A stretch of DNA of 64,000 nucleotides from contig CALLAC010000004.1 of NCBI GenBank assembly GCA_938002655.1, positions 1-64,000 on the forward strand. Reading direction: 5' to 3'. The stretch's first letter is position 1. Each line of letters starts with the position of its first letter. Shown here in pieces: positions 45,936 through 55,464 of the stretch. Source of the stretch: an uncultured Cytophagales bacterium. GTDB lineage: Bacteria; Bacteroidota; Bacteroidia; Cytophagales; Thermonemataceae. Both the position numbers and the translations under genes were made by a program. The notes under the pieces were generated by a model. The model searched no databases. It was not told the DNA's origin and saw nothing but the letters and a program-made list of their open reading frames with translations.

Positions 45936-47957
45936 ATGTTTAAACTCATTAGCGATTTTCAGCCCACAGGCGACCAACCCCAAGCCATTGCCAAACTCGT
46001 AGCAGGCTTGCGTAACGGCGAAAAATATCAAACCTTGCTTGGTGTTACAGGTTCAGGCAAAACTTTTACCATTGCCAATGTCATTGCTCAAATTCAAAAG
46101 CCTACTTTGGTGTTAAGTCACAACAAAACTCTTGCCGCTCAACTTTATGGCGAATTTCAACAATTTTTCCCCAACAATGCCGTAGAATACTTTATTTCGT
46201 ATTACGACTATTACCAACCCGAATCTTATATTCCCAGTAGCGATACTTACATTGAAAAAGATTTGGCTATCAACGATGAAATTGAAAAACTGCGTTTGCG
46301 AGCTACATCGGCACTCCTTTCAGGAAGAAGAGATGTTATTGTAGTAGCTTCGGTTTCTTGCATTTACGGTATTGCCAATCCACAAGATTTTGGTAAAAAT
46401 GTACTGCACTTGAAAGTAGGACAACGGCTCACACGCAACCAACTCTTATATGCCCTCAACAATATCCTTTACAGTCGTACCGAAGCCGAATTTCAGCAAG
46501 GTACTTTTCGTGTAAAAGGCGATACAGTCGATATTTTCGTAGCCTATGCCGATTTTGCCTATCGTATTTTCTTTTTCGGTGATGAAATTGAGGCAATTCA
46601 AATCATCAATCCTGCCACAGGTAAAAAAGAGCAAGACGAAACACAAATCGCTATCTACCCTGCCAACCTTTTCGTAACAGGACAAGAAACTTTACACCGA
46701 GCCATTGAGCAAATCCAACAAGATTTAGCAGCACAAATTGCTCTTTTTGAAAGCGAAGGCAAATTTACCGAAGCACAACGCCTCAAAGAACGTACCGAAT
46801 TTGATTTGGAAATGATGCGAGAGCTAGGCTATTGTTCAGGTATTGAAAACTATTCTCGCTACTTTGACGGCAGAAAGCCCGGTGAAAGACCTTTCTGCCT
46901 TTTAGACTATTTCCCCAAAGATTTCCTTCTGGTAGTTGATGAAAGCCACGTGACTATTCCACAAATCAGGGCTATGTATGGTGGCGACCGCTCCCGTAAG
47001 GTCAATCTTGTAGAATACGGCTTTCGTTTGCCTTCAGCCTTAGATAACCGCCCCCTGAAATTTGAAGAATTTGAAGAGCTCATAAATCAGGTTATTTACG
47101 TAAGTGCTACTCCCCAAGCATATGAGCTCAAAAGTTCGGAAGGAGTTGTTGTAGAACAAATTATTCGCCCTACGGGGCTTTTAGACCCTGAAATCATCGT
47201 AAAACCCAGCCTTCACCAAATTGACGACTTGCTTGATGAAATCCAAAAAACCATTGAAAAAGGCGGTAGAGTACTAGTAACTACGCTTACCAAACGCATG
47301 GCTGAGGAACTCTCTAAATATTTAGAAAAAGTCGGTATCAAAGGCAGATACATTCATTCCGAAGTAAAAGCATTGGATAGGGTTGAAATTTTACGAGAAT
47401 TGCGTTTAGGTATTTTTGATGTACTTGTAGGCGTAAATCTTTTGCGAGAAGGTTTGGATTTGCCCGAAGTAGCCCTTGTAGCAATTATGGACGCAGATAA
47501 AGAAGGTTTTTTACGCGATGAACGCTCCTTGATACAAGTGATAGGCAGAGCCGCCCGCAATGCAGATGGCAGAGTAATTATGTATGCCGATATCATTACA
47601 CAATCTATGCAAAAAGCCATCAACGAAACACAAAGACGGCGTGCAATACAAATCAGCTACAACAAAGCTCACAATATTACACCTAAAACCATTTTCAAAA
47701 GCAAAGAAGCTATTTTAGAACAAACCAAAGTAGCCGATGCTAAAAAAACTGTCAAAAAGTATTATTTAGAGGCAGAAAATACTACTCCCTTGGCAGACCC
47801 CGTGATACAAGCAATGTCAAGAAACAATTTAGAAAAACTACTGAAAGAAACCCAAAAAGCTATGGAAAAAGCCGCCAAAGAGTTGGATTTTATCAGTGCC
47901 GCCCGCCTTCGCGATGAAATTATTGCTATCAAAGAGCAACTCAGAAAAGTAAAGTAG
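45936..47957 (+). CDS. uvrB: Excinuclease ABC subunit B
   Basis: The damage-verifying helicase of nucleotide excision repair, 673 aa. Visible parts are Walker A ([18 protein letters not shown]), the beta-hairpin [45 protein letters not shown], helicase motifs [30 protein letters not shown] and [10 protein letters not shown], and a C-terminal UVR motif ([11 protein letters not shown]). Monocistronic. Complete. Confidence 0.97.
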   Translation: MFKLISDFQPTGDQPQAIAKLVAGLRNGEKYQTLLGVTGSGKTFTIANVIAQIQKPTLVLSHNKTLAAQLYGEFQQFFPNNAVEYFISYYDYYQPESYIPSSDTYIEKDLAINDEIEKLRLRATSALLSGRRDVIVVASVSCIYGIANPQDFGKNVLHLKVGQRLTRNQLLYALNNILYSRTEAEFQQGTFRVKGDTVDIFVAYADFAYRIFFFGDEIEAIQIINPATGKKEQDETQIAIYPANLFVTGQETLHRAIEQIQQDLAAQIALFESEGKFTEAQRLKERTEFDLEMMRELGYCSGIENYSRYFDGRKPGERPFCLLDYFPKDFLLVVDESHVTIPQIRAMYGGDRSRKVNLVEYGFRLPSALDNRPLKFEEFEELINQVIYVSATPQAYELKSSEGVVVEQIIRPTGLLDPEIIVKPSLHQIDDLLDEIQKTIEKGGRVLVTTLTKRMAEELSKYLEKVGIKGRYIHSEVKALDRVEILRELRLGIFDVLVGVNLLREGLDLPEVALVAIMDADKEGFLRDERSLIQVIGRAARNADGRVIMYADIITQSMQKAINETQRRRAIQISYNKAHNITPKTIFKSKEAILEQTKVADAKKTVKKYYLEAENTTPLADPVIQAMSRNNLEKLLKETQKAMEKAAKELDFISAARLRDEIIAIKEQLRKVK

Positions 47958-47980
47958 TTTTAAATTTCACTTTGATTTTC

Positions 47981-48489
47981 TCACAATAGATTTTTAGGCA
48001 AAAAACCTGTAAATTCTGTTGCAAACCAAATATCTTCGGTGCAATTTTTCCAGTTCTTCAATGCCCCCCGACCTTTTTCTCTCTGCCAAAAGATACGATT
48101 TCTAACCTTCATGTACTTTTTAATCACTTTATAGAGCACATGGCTATTTTTCCAATCTCCACAGATATAGAGTGAAGCATTGGGTTTAAGCAAACCTATT
48201 GTATTAGGAAACCAACTTTCAAGATAGTTTTCATACTCTTCATCTGTCATTTTACTGAATTTCAGTTCACCAAAATCTTTATCCAAGTTACAGGGCGGTC
48301 AATGATAGCTAAATCTACAAAAGCCGTAGGCAAAAATTGTAATATTTCCAAACTATTTCCTCAGATAGTCTTATTTAAGATTTCTTGATAGCCAATTGTT
48401 TTTTCTATCTGAATAAGTTTTGTTTCTAAGTAAGAAACCTCCTCATTATTCAAAGTAAGCGTTTTGTTTCTATCAGACTTGAATTTCAT
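47981..48489 (-). pseudogene. Broken DNA methyltransferase gene (N4/N6 type)
   Basis: Read from the ATG at 48489, the frame gives MKFKSDRNKTLTLNNEEV...ILNKTI and then a stop (48361-48363). The same frame resumes as GNSLEILQFLPTAFVDLAIID. At about 48290-48300 one base is missing within what should be DPPYN (the catalytic motif IV). The track ORF then carries on in the new frame: LDKDFGELKFSKMTDEEYENYL, LYICGDWKNSHVLYKVIKKYM and RIFWQREKGRGALKNWKNCTEDIWFA. It ends early (FLPKNLL), so the C-terminal half is gone as well. This is a dead restriction-modification or orphan methyltransferase gene. Confidence 0.82.
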
Positions 48490-48628
48490 AAACTCAAAAT
48501 GTTAGCTTGCAAAAATACATTCTTTTTGGTAAAGTCTCATAAATGGGAAACTTTTTATTCTGAAACAATCAAGAAAATATTTTATGCAAAAAAGTTTTTT
48601 GTTTTCATAATTTTTCCTAAAAAATCTT

Positions 48629-48636
48629 TACTTTTG
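48629..48636 (+). promoter_or_regulatory. Possible -7 element for dxs
   Basis: TACTTTTG matches TAnnTTTG, about 70 nt before the dxs ATG. The nearest TTTTG (ending 48601) is 27 nt upstream, which is too far for a good match. Confidence 0.35.
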
Positions 48637-48707
48637 CATTGAGGTTTTCAAACATTTTTTGTTCAACTTCGTTAAAGCATTGTATACTTATCTAAATCAA
48701 AACTTTT

Positions 48708-50642
48708 ATGCTCATAGAACCGGGAAAGCTACTTGCTCAAATTGAAACCCCCGCAGATTTACGTAAATTAGCCCTTCACCAGCTACCACAAGTTGCACAA
48801 GAATTACGAGAATACATCATCGATGTAGTTTCGGTATATGGAGGGCATTTCGGAGCTAGTTTAGGTGTAGTAGAACTTACCATAGCTCTGCATTACGTTT
48901 TTAATACCCCTTACGACCAACTTGTTTGGGACGTAGGTCATCAGGCATATGGGCATAAAATTCTTACTGGAAGACGCAAGGTTTTTCATACCAATCGCAT
49001 CTATGGAGGAATTTCAGGCTTTCCCAAAAGAAAAGAAAGTATTTATGACACTTTTGGTGTAGGACACTCCTCTACTTCCATTTCTGCCGCTCTCGGAATG
49101 GCAATAGCTTCTAAATATAAAGGTGAAACCGACCGCCAACATATTGCTGTCATTGGCGATGGTGCCCTTACTGGCGGCATAGCCTTCGAAGGAATGAACA
49201 ATGCAGGTGCATCAGGAACCAATATCCTCATCATTCTTAACGATAACTGTATGTCCATAGACCCCAATGTGGGAGCTTTGAAAGATTACCTGACCGACAT
49301 TACTACTTCTTCTACCTACAACAAACTCAAAGATGAGATTTGGAAAATTTTGGGCAAAAATGCTTTGGGTAAATTTACCCGTGAAATGATTGCTAAAATA
49401 GAAAACGCACTAAAAGCAAGTTTACTCAAACAAAGCAACCTTTTTGAAGCTTTGGGCTTACGCTATTTTGGACCCATAGACGGACACGACCTTGACCACC
49501 TCTACCATGTTCTTTCTGATTTGAAAAAAATCCCTGGACCTAAAATACTGCATTGCATAACTATCAAGGGAAAAGGCTATGCTCCTGCCGAAAAAGACCA
49601 AATCAAATGGCATGCCCCAGGTACCTTTGACAAGGTAACAGGAGAAATTCATAAAAAAATTCATACTACGCCTCAACCTCCCAAATATCAAGATGTGTTC
49701 GGACATACAATTGTAGAACTTGCCAGAATGAACCCCAAAGTAATGGGAATTACACCTGCCATGCCCTCAGGTTCATCTATGAATATTATGATGAAAGAAA
49801 TGCCTGATAGAGCTTTCGATGTAGGCATTTGCGAGCAACACGCCGTAACTTTTTCAGCAGGATTAGCCACCCAAGGGCTTATCCCTTTCTGCAACATTTA
49901 CTCTACATTTATGCAGAGAGCCTACGACCAAGTTATTCACGATGTCTGCATACAAGAACTGCCCGTGATTTTCTGTATGGATAGAGCAGGATTTGCAGGT
50001 GCCGATGGACCTACGCATCACGGTGCCTACGATATTGCCTATATGCGTTGCATTCCAAATATGATTGTTTCTGCTCCAATGAATGAGCAAGAACTCCGCA
50101 ACCTAATGTATACAGCTATGCTGGATATGGAAGAAAACGGCAAAAGAGCCTTTTCTATTCGCTACCCAAGAGGCGAAGGAGTAATGCCTAATTGGCGTAC
50201 TCCATTAGAACGATTACCCATCGGTAAAGGACGAAAAATCCAAGAAGGAGAAGAACTCGCTATCTTGACTATCGGACACATCGGAAATTATGCCATAGAG
50301 GCTTGTAAAATGCTTGAAAAAGAAGGCCTCAATCCTGCACACTATGATATGCGTTTTGTCAAACCACTGGATAGCGAACTTTTACACGAAATTTGCCAAA
50401 AATTTGATAAAATCCTCACCGTAGAAGACGGCTGTTTGATGGGCGGCTTTGGCAGTGCTATTTTAGAATGGATAGCCGATAATGGCTATACACACATTCA
50501 AGTGAAACGCCTTGGTATGGCAGATAAAGTCTATGAACACGGCACACAGCTTGAATTGCACCGCGAAGCAGGTTTTGCCCCCGAACAAATTGCCCAAGAA
50601 GTGCAAAATATGATAAAAAGCACCGTGAAAATACGTTACTAA
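48708..50642 (+). CDS. dxs: 1-deoxy-D-xylulose-5-phosphate synthase
   Basis: First step of the MEP isoprenoid pathway, joining pyruvate and glyceraldehyde 3-phosphate with thiamine diphosphate; cytoplasmic. The 644-aa protein has the early DxS His motif VWDVGHQAYGHKILTGRR. The ThDP site is VIGDGALTGGIAFEGMNNAG...NDNCMSIDPNVGAL, and the central glutamate domain has VGICEQHAVTFSAGLA and DRAGFAGADGPTHHG. Complete. It runs 7 nt before crtI, so isoprenoid precursor and carotenoid genes are coupled. Confidence 0.96.
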   Translation: MLIEPGKLLAQIETPADLRKLALHQLPQVAQELREYIIDVVSVYGGHFGASLGVVELTIALHYVFNTPYDQLVWDVGHQAYGHKILTGRRKVFHTNRIYGGISGFPKRKESIYDTFGVGHSSTSISAALGMAIASKYKGETDRQHIAVIGDGALTGGIAFEGMNNAGASGTNILIILNDNCMSIDPNVGALKDYLTDITTSSTYNKLKDEIWKILGKNALGKFTREMIAKIENALKASLLKQSNLFEALGLRYFGPIDGHDLDHLYHVLSDLKKIPGPKILHCITIKGKGYAPAEKDQIKWHAPGTFDKVTGEIHKKIHTTPQPPKYQDVFGHTIVELARMNPKVMGITPAMPSGSSMNIMMKEMPDRAFDVGICEQHAVTFSAGLATQGLIPFCNIYSTFMQRAYDQVIHDVCIQELPVIFCMDRAGFAGADGPTHHGAYDIAYMRCIPNMIVSAPMNEQELRNLMYTAMLDMEENGKRAFSIRYPRGEGVMPNWRTPLERLPIGKGRKIQEGEELAILTIGHIGNYAIEACKMLEKEGLNPAHYDMRFVKPLDSELLHEICQKFDKILTVEDGCLMGGFGSAILEWIADNGYTHIQVKRLGMADKVYEHGTQLELHREAGFAPEQIAQEVQNMIKSTVKIRY

Positions 50643-50670
50643 AATTTCAATGTGTTTCAAATTTTTCGCA

Positions 50671-52149
50671 ATGCCAAACAAAAAAGTGATTGTTATTGGA
50701 GCAGGGTTCGCAGGACTTGCCGCCGCCACCACTCTGGCTCATCAAGGTTTTACAGTTACATTATTAGAAAAAAATGATAAAGCAGGAGGCAGAGCCAATA
50801 TTTTGCAGACAGAAGGTTTTACTTTTGATATGGGACCTAGCTGGTATTGGATGCCCGATGTTTTTGAACGATATTTCGCCCGATTTGGCAAAAAAGTAAG
50901 TGATTATTACACACTTAAACGCCTCGACCCCTCATACAGAGTATATTTCGGTGAGAATGATTACGTCAATGTGCCTGCTAATCTGAATGATTTGTACGAG
51001 CTCTTTGAAAGCTACGAAAAAGGTAGTAGCCAGAAATTGAAAGATTTTTTAAAGCAATCTGCTTACAAGTACGAAGTGGGTATCAATAATTTAGTCTACA
51101 AGCCTAGCCGTTCTATTTGGGAATTTGTTGATTTCCGCTTGCTTGTAGATATGATACGAATGAATATTTTCGAATCGTTTCATAAGCATATCCGTAGGTA
51201 TTTCTCGCACCCCAAACTGCTCAAACTTGTAGAGTTTCCTATTTTATTTTTGGGAGCCATTCCGCAAAACACCCCTGCCCTGTATAGCCTGATGAATTAT
51301 GCCGATATGGCACTAGGAACGTGGTATCCTATGGGCGGAATGTATGAAGTGGTAAAAGCAATGGTTTCACTAGCACAAGAGCAAGGTGTACAGATACTCT
51401 ACAACCAAGAAGTAAAAAAAATTGTCATTGAAAATGGAAAAGCCACTCGTATTATTACTAATCAAAGCTCTTTTGAAGCCGATGCTGTTGTAGCAGGAGC
51501 AGATTATCATCACATAGAGCAAGAAATTTTAGAAAAACCCTATCGCAATTATAGCGAAAGCTATTGGCAAAAACGCATTATGTCGCCTTCGTCTTTGCTG
51601 TATTATGTAGGTTTGAATAAAAAACTACAAAACATAGAACATCACGTTCTGTGTTTTGATGAAGAATTGGACCTACACGCCCATGAAATTTATACCCAAC
51701 CCCAATGGCCTTCTAAACCTCTTTTTTATCTTTCAGCTACTTCGCAAACAGACCCTTCCGTTGCTCCCGAAGGCAAAGAAAATTTAGTTTTGCTTATTCC
51801 CGTAGCAGTAGGCTTAGAAGATAAAGAAGAAACACGCGAGTATTACTATCATCTGATAATGAATCGTTTAGAAAGACTTACAGGGCAGAGCGTTTTGGAT
51901 GCAGTCATTTTCAAGAAAAGCTATGCTCACAAAGATTTCTTGAATGATTATCATTCTTTTCGAGGTAATGCTTACGGACTTGCCAATACACTCATGCAAA
52001 CTGCTATTTTTAAGCCTTCGCTGAAAAGCAAAAAAGTTAAAAATTTGTATTTTACGGGGCAACTTACCGTACCTGGTCCGGGTGTACCTCCTACTATTAT
52101 TTCTGGGCAAGTAGTAGCCAATGAACTGTTGAAAGAAATAAAAAGGTAG
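50671..52149 (+). CDS. crtI: Phytoene desaturase family carotenoid enzyme
   Basis: The 492-aa flavoprotein desaturates phytoene towards lycopene. An FAD-binding Rossmann motif opens the protein (VIVIGAGFAGLAAATTLAHQG), with GGRANILQTEGFTFDMGPSWYWMPDVFE right after. The bacterial-type CrtI signature is at the C-terminus (LYFTGQLTVPGPGVPPTIISG). The ATG at 50671 puts the FAD motif at residue 5 and is preferred over the ATG at 50650. No phytoene synthase (crtB) is in the window. It implies a pigmented organism. Confidence 0.93.
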   Translation: MPNKKVIVIGAGFAGLAAATTLAHQGFTVTLLEKNDKAGGRANILQTEGFTFDMGPSWYWMPDVFERYFARFGKKVSDYYTLKRLDPSYRVYFGENDYVNVPANLNDLYELFESYEKGSSQKLKDFLKQSAYKYEVGINNLVYKPSRSIWEFVDFRLLVDMIRMNIFESFHKHIRRYFSHPKLLKLVEFPILFLGAIPQNTPALYSLMNYADMALGTWYPMGGMYEVVKAMVSLAQEQGVQILYNQEVKKIVIENGKATRIITNQSSFEADAVVAGADYHHIEQEILEKPYRNYSESYWQKRIMSPSSLLYYVGLNKKLQNIEHHVLCFDEELDLHAHEIYTQPQWPSKPLFYLSATSQTDPSVAPEGKENLVLLIPVAVGLEDKEETREYYYHLIMNRLERLTGQSVLDAVIFKKSYAHKDFLNDYHSFRGNAYGLANTLMQTAIFKPSLKSKKVKNLYFTGQLTVPGPGVPPTIISGQVVANELLKEIKR

Positions 52150-52250
52150 CACGAAAAGTTTTTCACTCCCTAGCTTCCAAACATTTCATGTTTCTGCTTT
52201 TCATTCATTCAAAAACTGTCTATATTTATGATTGATTTCTGTAAAAAACT

Positions 52251-53564
52251 ATGACTATTCAAGATTTGCTCATAGCTCCTATTTTTTTGCTCATTCTTTA
52301 TGGCATTGCGTATAGCCGTAAAGCCAAACTCACCAATCCACTTACTAAAAAATACTATTTCCGAGCTTTGCATTTACGTTTTTTTGGCTGTGTAGCTTTT
52401 GCTTGTGTGTATCAATTTTATTATGGAGGTGGAGACACCTTTAATTTTTTTCACGATAGTGCCATCATTTGGAATTCTTTTTGGGATAGATTTGATATTG
52501 GCTTGCAAATTATTTTAGACAAGCCAGGAACATTCAATCCCTCTACACAAAGCTACACACAATACTTATACTTTTATGTTGATAAACACTCTATGGTAGT
52601 GATAAAACTCTCTGCTCTTTTGGGCTTTCTAACTTACCATACATATTTAGCAAATGCTTTTATTTTCGCATTCATCGGCTTTACAGGAGTTTGGGCAATG
52701 TATAGGGCAATGGTGGATATGTATCCCTCACTTTACAAAAAGATTGCTTTTGCTTGTTTTATGATGCCTTCTGCATTTTTTTGGGGCTCAGGCTTGATGA
52801 AAGATACCCTCATTGTGAGTGCTTTAGGTTGGGCTTTTTACGCTTTTTACTTTGCTTTTATCAAAAGGCAAAAAATGCTTAAAAATATATTTATCCTAAT
52901 AGTAGCTCTTTGGCTAATGAAAGAAGTAAAGATTTATGTAGCTATGTGCTTTTTACCTGCGGCGGCAACTTGGCTACTTTTAGAGTATCGAAACAAAATC
53001 CGAATAGCCCTGATACGTATCCTGATTCTACCTATTGTACTGCTGGCTTCCGTGCCTGTGGGCTATATTGCCGTAAGCAAACTTACCGAAGGTACTCGTT
53101 TTTCTTTTGAGGAAATTGGTCAAACTACCAAAACCAACACTGAATGGAACGCTATATCGGGAAGTGCAAGCTACTCTTTGGGAGAATATGACGGCACCAT
53201 TGGCAGTGTGATTAGTAAATTTCCTGCGGCAGTTACAGTTTCGCTATTCCAGCCTTTTTTGTGGCAAGTCAGAAACCCCTTGATGTTGCTGGCAAGTTTG
53301 CAAGCTACTTTTATTCTTTTGCTTACTTTGCAAACATTCTTGAAGACAGGCTTTTTCAAATTTTTCAAAATTCTGTTCAGTAAGCCTTTTTTGGTTTTTT
53401 GCTTAATTTTCACGCTTATTCTTGCTTTCGGCACAGGTGTAGGCAGTGGAAATTACGGTTCATTAGACCGCTATCGCATTCCTTTCATTCCTTTTTATAT
53501 CATGCTACTTTTGGCTCTGCAATATTTTGCTAAAAATCAGAAACGAAAGGCTCAATTTGCTTAA
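52251..53564 (+). CDS. Multi-pass membrane protein, GT-C glycosyltransferase-like
   Basis: A 437-aa protein with about ten membrane helices. Between the first helices lies the acidic loop FYYGGGDTFNFFHDSAIIW; such GGGD-type loops with acidic residues occur in GT-C fold glycosyltransferases of Bacteroidetes. The C-terminus has SGNYGSLDRYRIPFIPFYIMLLLALQYF, typical of enzymes or polymerases that use lipid-linked sugars. No sugar specificity is visible. It is downstream of crtI on the same strand and about 100 nt away. Confidence 0.7.
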   Translation: MTIQDLLIAPIFLLILYGIAYSRKAKLTNPLTKKYYFRALHLRFFGCVAFACVYQFYYGGGDTFNFFHDSAIIWNSFWDRFDIGLQIILDKPGTFNPSTQSYTQYLYFYVDKHSMVVIKLSALLGFLTYHTYLANAFIFAFIGFTGVWAMYRAMVDMYPSLYKKIAFACFMMPSAFFWGSGLMKDTLIVSALGWAFYAFYFAFIKRQKMLKNIFILIVALWLMKEVKIYVAMCFLPAAATWLLLEYRNKIRIALIRILILPIVLLASVPVGYIAVSKLTEGTRFSFEEIGQTTKTNTEWNAISGSASYSLGEYDGTIGSVISKFPAAVTVSLFQPFLWQVRNPLMLLASLQATFILLLTLQTFLKTGFFKFFKILFSKPFLVFCLIFTLILAFGTGVGSGNYGSLDRYRIPFIPFYIMLLLALQYFAKNQKRKAQFA

Positions 53565-53665
53565 TGTGTTGTCCAAAAATACAAGCATTATATTAGAAAA
53601 GTACAAAATTTTGACTTATCAAATAAAAAAAACAAAACTTTGACAGAAAAAGTGATAAAGTTCAC

Positions 53666-53706
53666 ATTTCAAAATGATACCTTTGCAGGTAAAATCATTT
53701 TGAAAT
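53666..53706. promoter_or_regulatory. Large inverted repeat over the promoter of the pyrophosphatase-like gene
   Basis: ATTTCAAAATGAT (53666-53678) and its exact reverse complement ATCATTTTGAAAT (53694-53706) flank an inner ACCT/AGGT pair around TTGC. A -7-like TACCTTTG (53678-53685) lies inside it. The right arm ends 4 nt before the ATG at 53711. This is more suggestive of an operator, or of a hairpin covering the translation start, than of a terminator, because no T-run follows. Confidence 0.6.
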
Positions 53707-53710
53707 AACT

Positions 53711-54820
53711 ATGGAGCAGTTGTATTGGTGGAGTTTGGTAACGCTCTTATGGTCGGGCTGGCAGTTATTTAGACAAATATTACGATTAGAAGCCCATAAA
53801 TTGGCTCAATTTAAGCGTATTGTTGCTTATCAGACTCTCTATTTTTTACGCAATGAATACAAGTTAAGCTTTGTTATTCTCATTTCTGCCTTGGTACTTT
53901 TGGCTACGGGCGGTACTGTCAGAGACAATGTTTTACAAACCTTTTTTTGGCTCAATGTTGCTTGGTGGTTTTTGCAAGTATTTGTAAAAGGACTCTTACA
54001 GTATAGCGTCTTATCTGAAAAAATCTATTTTTTCAATCTTTTTTGGGCAGGTTCACCTTTAAGTACTGCAGGAATAGCAGGAGCTTTACTACTCAATGCC
54101 TTTTTACTACATTTTTACCAAGGATTTTTTGGTAATGTAGTACTTCTACTGGCTTTGCTCTCGGCGGTATTTTTAGGCTTAGGAATTGTATTTTTAGCAT
54201 TTCGCTTTTGGCAGTACCGATTGGGCTTACATCCTGCTCCTCTTCAAAACCCACATATCAGCAACGAAAGGCTCGATTTGTGGATAGTAGTACTACTTAG
54301 TAGCATAATTCTTTCACAAATGTACGGAAATCGATGGGTTTTTACAATTTTACCTATACTAATTGCTTTCGTTACTATGTTGTCTAATATTTTTATGAAA
54401 CATCATAGTCGGTGGCAAATTGCTATTGTTTTTTTACAAATAGCTTTGATATTGTCAATTTCACATATTCTTTTGCCCAATTTTTGGCTAAAAAATGGTG
54501 TCAGCTACTACCGAAACGATTTGCTAATAACCCTTTTACTTTCCACCCTGATAGCTATTTTTTCAGATAAAATTATTTCGTTCTACAAGTTTTTGCAGGA
54601 AAAGTATACGTCTTTTTTTGTAGAAAAGCCTATTTTTCATCTTTGGTTTACTTATCTTTTGAGAGGTAGTATTACTTTCACAGTTACGGCACTAGTAGCT
54701 TGGGGAATTATTTTTGCTTATCAGAAAGTAGAACTTTACGGAATGAGTTTGGCTTTGCTTGTTATTCTTTCCAATATTCAAGCCAAAATCAGTTTTGACA
54801 TACCTGCGAAATGGCAATAA
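53711..54820 (+). CDS. Multi-pass membrane protein resembling a stripped-down H+-pyrophosphatase
   Basis: The 369-aa protein has about nine to ten helices and lacks a signal peptide. Its pattern follows membrane pyrophosphatases piece by piece. AYQTLYFLRNEYKLSFVILISALVLL matches the early GAMAFLxxEYxxL helix. FNLFWAGSPLSTAGIAGALLL matches the FRGGAVMGxxVVGLALL helix. LLSTLIAIFSDKIISFYKFLQEK followed by LRGSITFTVTALVAWGIIFAYQKVELYGMSLALLVILSN matches the GLxIGLxTEYYTS and ALPVLxIxxAILxxxxxxGLYGIALAxxGMLS segments. The acidic pyrophosphate-binding motifs (DVGADLVGKVE, GDNVGDCAG types) are absent and the length is about half. This resemblance is from memory, so it is an inference. A different fold with no homology is possible. 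Confidence 0.55.
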   Translation: MEQLYWWSLVTLLWSGWQLFRQILRLEAHKLAQFKRIVAYQTLYFLRNEYKLSFVILISALVLLATGGTVRDNVLQTFFWLNVAWWFLQVFVKGLLQYSVLSEKIYFFNLFWAGSPLSTAGIAGALLLNAFLLHFYQGFFGNVVLLLALLSAVFLGLGIVFLAFRFWQYRLGLHPAPLQNPHISNERLDLWIVVLLSSIILSQMYGNRWVFTILPILIAFVTMLSNIFMKHHSRWQIAIVFLQIALILSISHILLPNFWLKNGVSYYRNDLLITLLLSTLIAIFSDKIISFYKFLQEKYTSFFVEKPIFHLWFTYLLRGSITFTVTALVAWGIIFAYQKVELYGMSLALLVILSNIQAKISFDIPAKWQ

Positions 54821-54868
54821 TTTGAAAATTTTGCAGATATTTTTTAGTTTTACCCAAATTCTTTGATT

Positions 54869-55342
54869 ATGCTTTCAGAGTTTGGCAAAATTCTTATTTT
54901 CATAGTAGGTGCAATCTTATTTTTGCTCATTAGTTTGGGAATTGCGGCACTGTTGCGTCCTCAAAAGCCCAATCCTGAAAAATTGAGCACTTATGAGTGT
55001 GGCGAAACATCTATCGGCTCGGCTTGGCTCAACTTCCCCATTCGCTACTATGTAGTAGCTCTCATTTTTCTTATTTTTGATGTAGAAATTGTGTTTCTTT
55101 TTCCTTGGAGCGTAGTTTTTGGCAAAAAAGAGTATTTTGAAGCTACCCAAGGCTGTTGGACTTGGATGGCTTTGGGCGAAATGTTTGTTTTTATTGTAAT
55201 TTTAGCACTCGGACTGGCATATGTTTGGGTAAAAGGATATTTAGATTGGCAGAAGCCCAACCCCACACAGCCTCAAATCAATAACCCCCTACCCAATCAG
55301 ATTTACGAAGAATTTAATGAAAAGCAGTTTACAAGAAAATAA
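54869..55342 (+). CDS. nuoA: NADH-quinone oxidoreductase subunit A
   Basis: A 157-aa small subunit of complex I in the inner membrane. The three helices and the loop YECGETSIGSAWLNFPIRYYVVALIFLIFDVEIVFLFPW contain the hallmark acidic and Cys positions of NuoA/ND3. ATG at 54869 chosen over the TTG at 54863. The next gene is not nuoB, so it is separated from the rest of the operon. Confidence 0.93.
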   Translation: MLSEFGKILIFIVGAILFLLISLGIAALLRPQKPNPEKLSTYECGETSIGSAWLNFPIRYYVVALIFLIFDVEIVFLFPWSVVFGKKEYFEATQGCWTWMALGEMFVFIVILALGLAYVWVKGYLDWQKPNPTQPQINNPLPNQIYEEFNEKQFTRK

Positions 55343-55350
55343 AATAAATT

Positions 55351-55380
55351 TTGCATAAAGATAACATTTTTGTATCTTTG
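55351..55380 (+). promoter_or_regulatory. Bacteroidetes-type promoter for the LOTUS-like gene
   Basis: TTG (part of TTTTG, 55349-55353), 19 nt, TATCTTTG (55373-55380). The leader of about 80 nt contains a small hairpin, ATTCGG-(7 nt)-CCGAAT at 55394-55412. Confidence 0.7.
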
Positions 55381-55464
55381 CATAACACATAATATTCGGT
55401 TTTTCGCCGAATTAAAGTTTTTCTAAAAAGTTTAATTCTATTCAACGAAAAAAACTTGTATATT

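Noticed and set aside
48286-48707. Possible intact methyltransferase with a non-standard start
   Set aside because: The stop at 48361-48363, the frameshift in the DPPYN motif and the lost C-terminus together rule out a functional gene.
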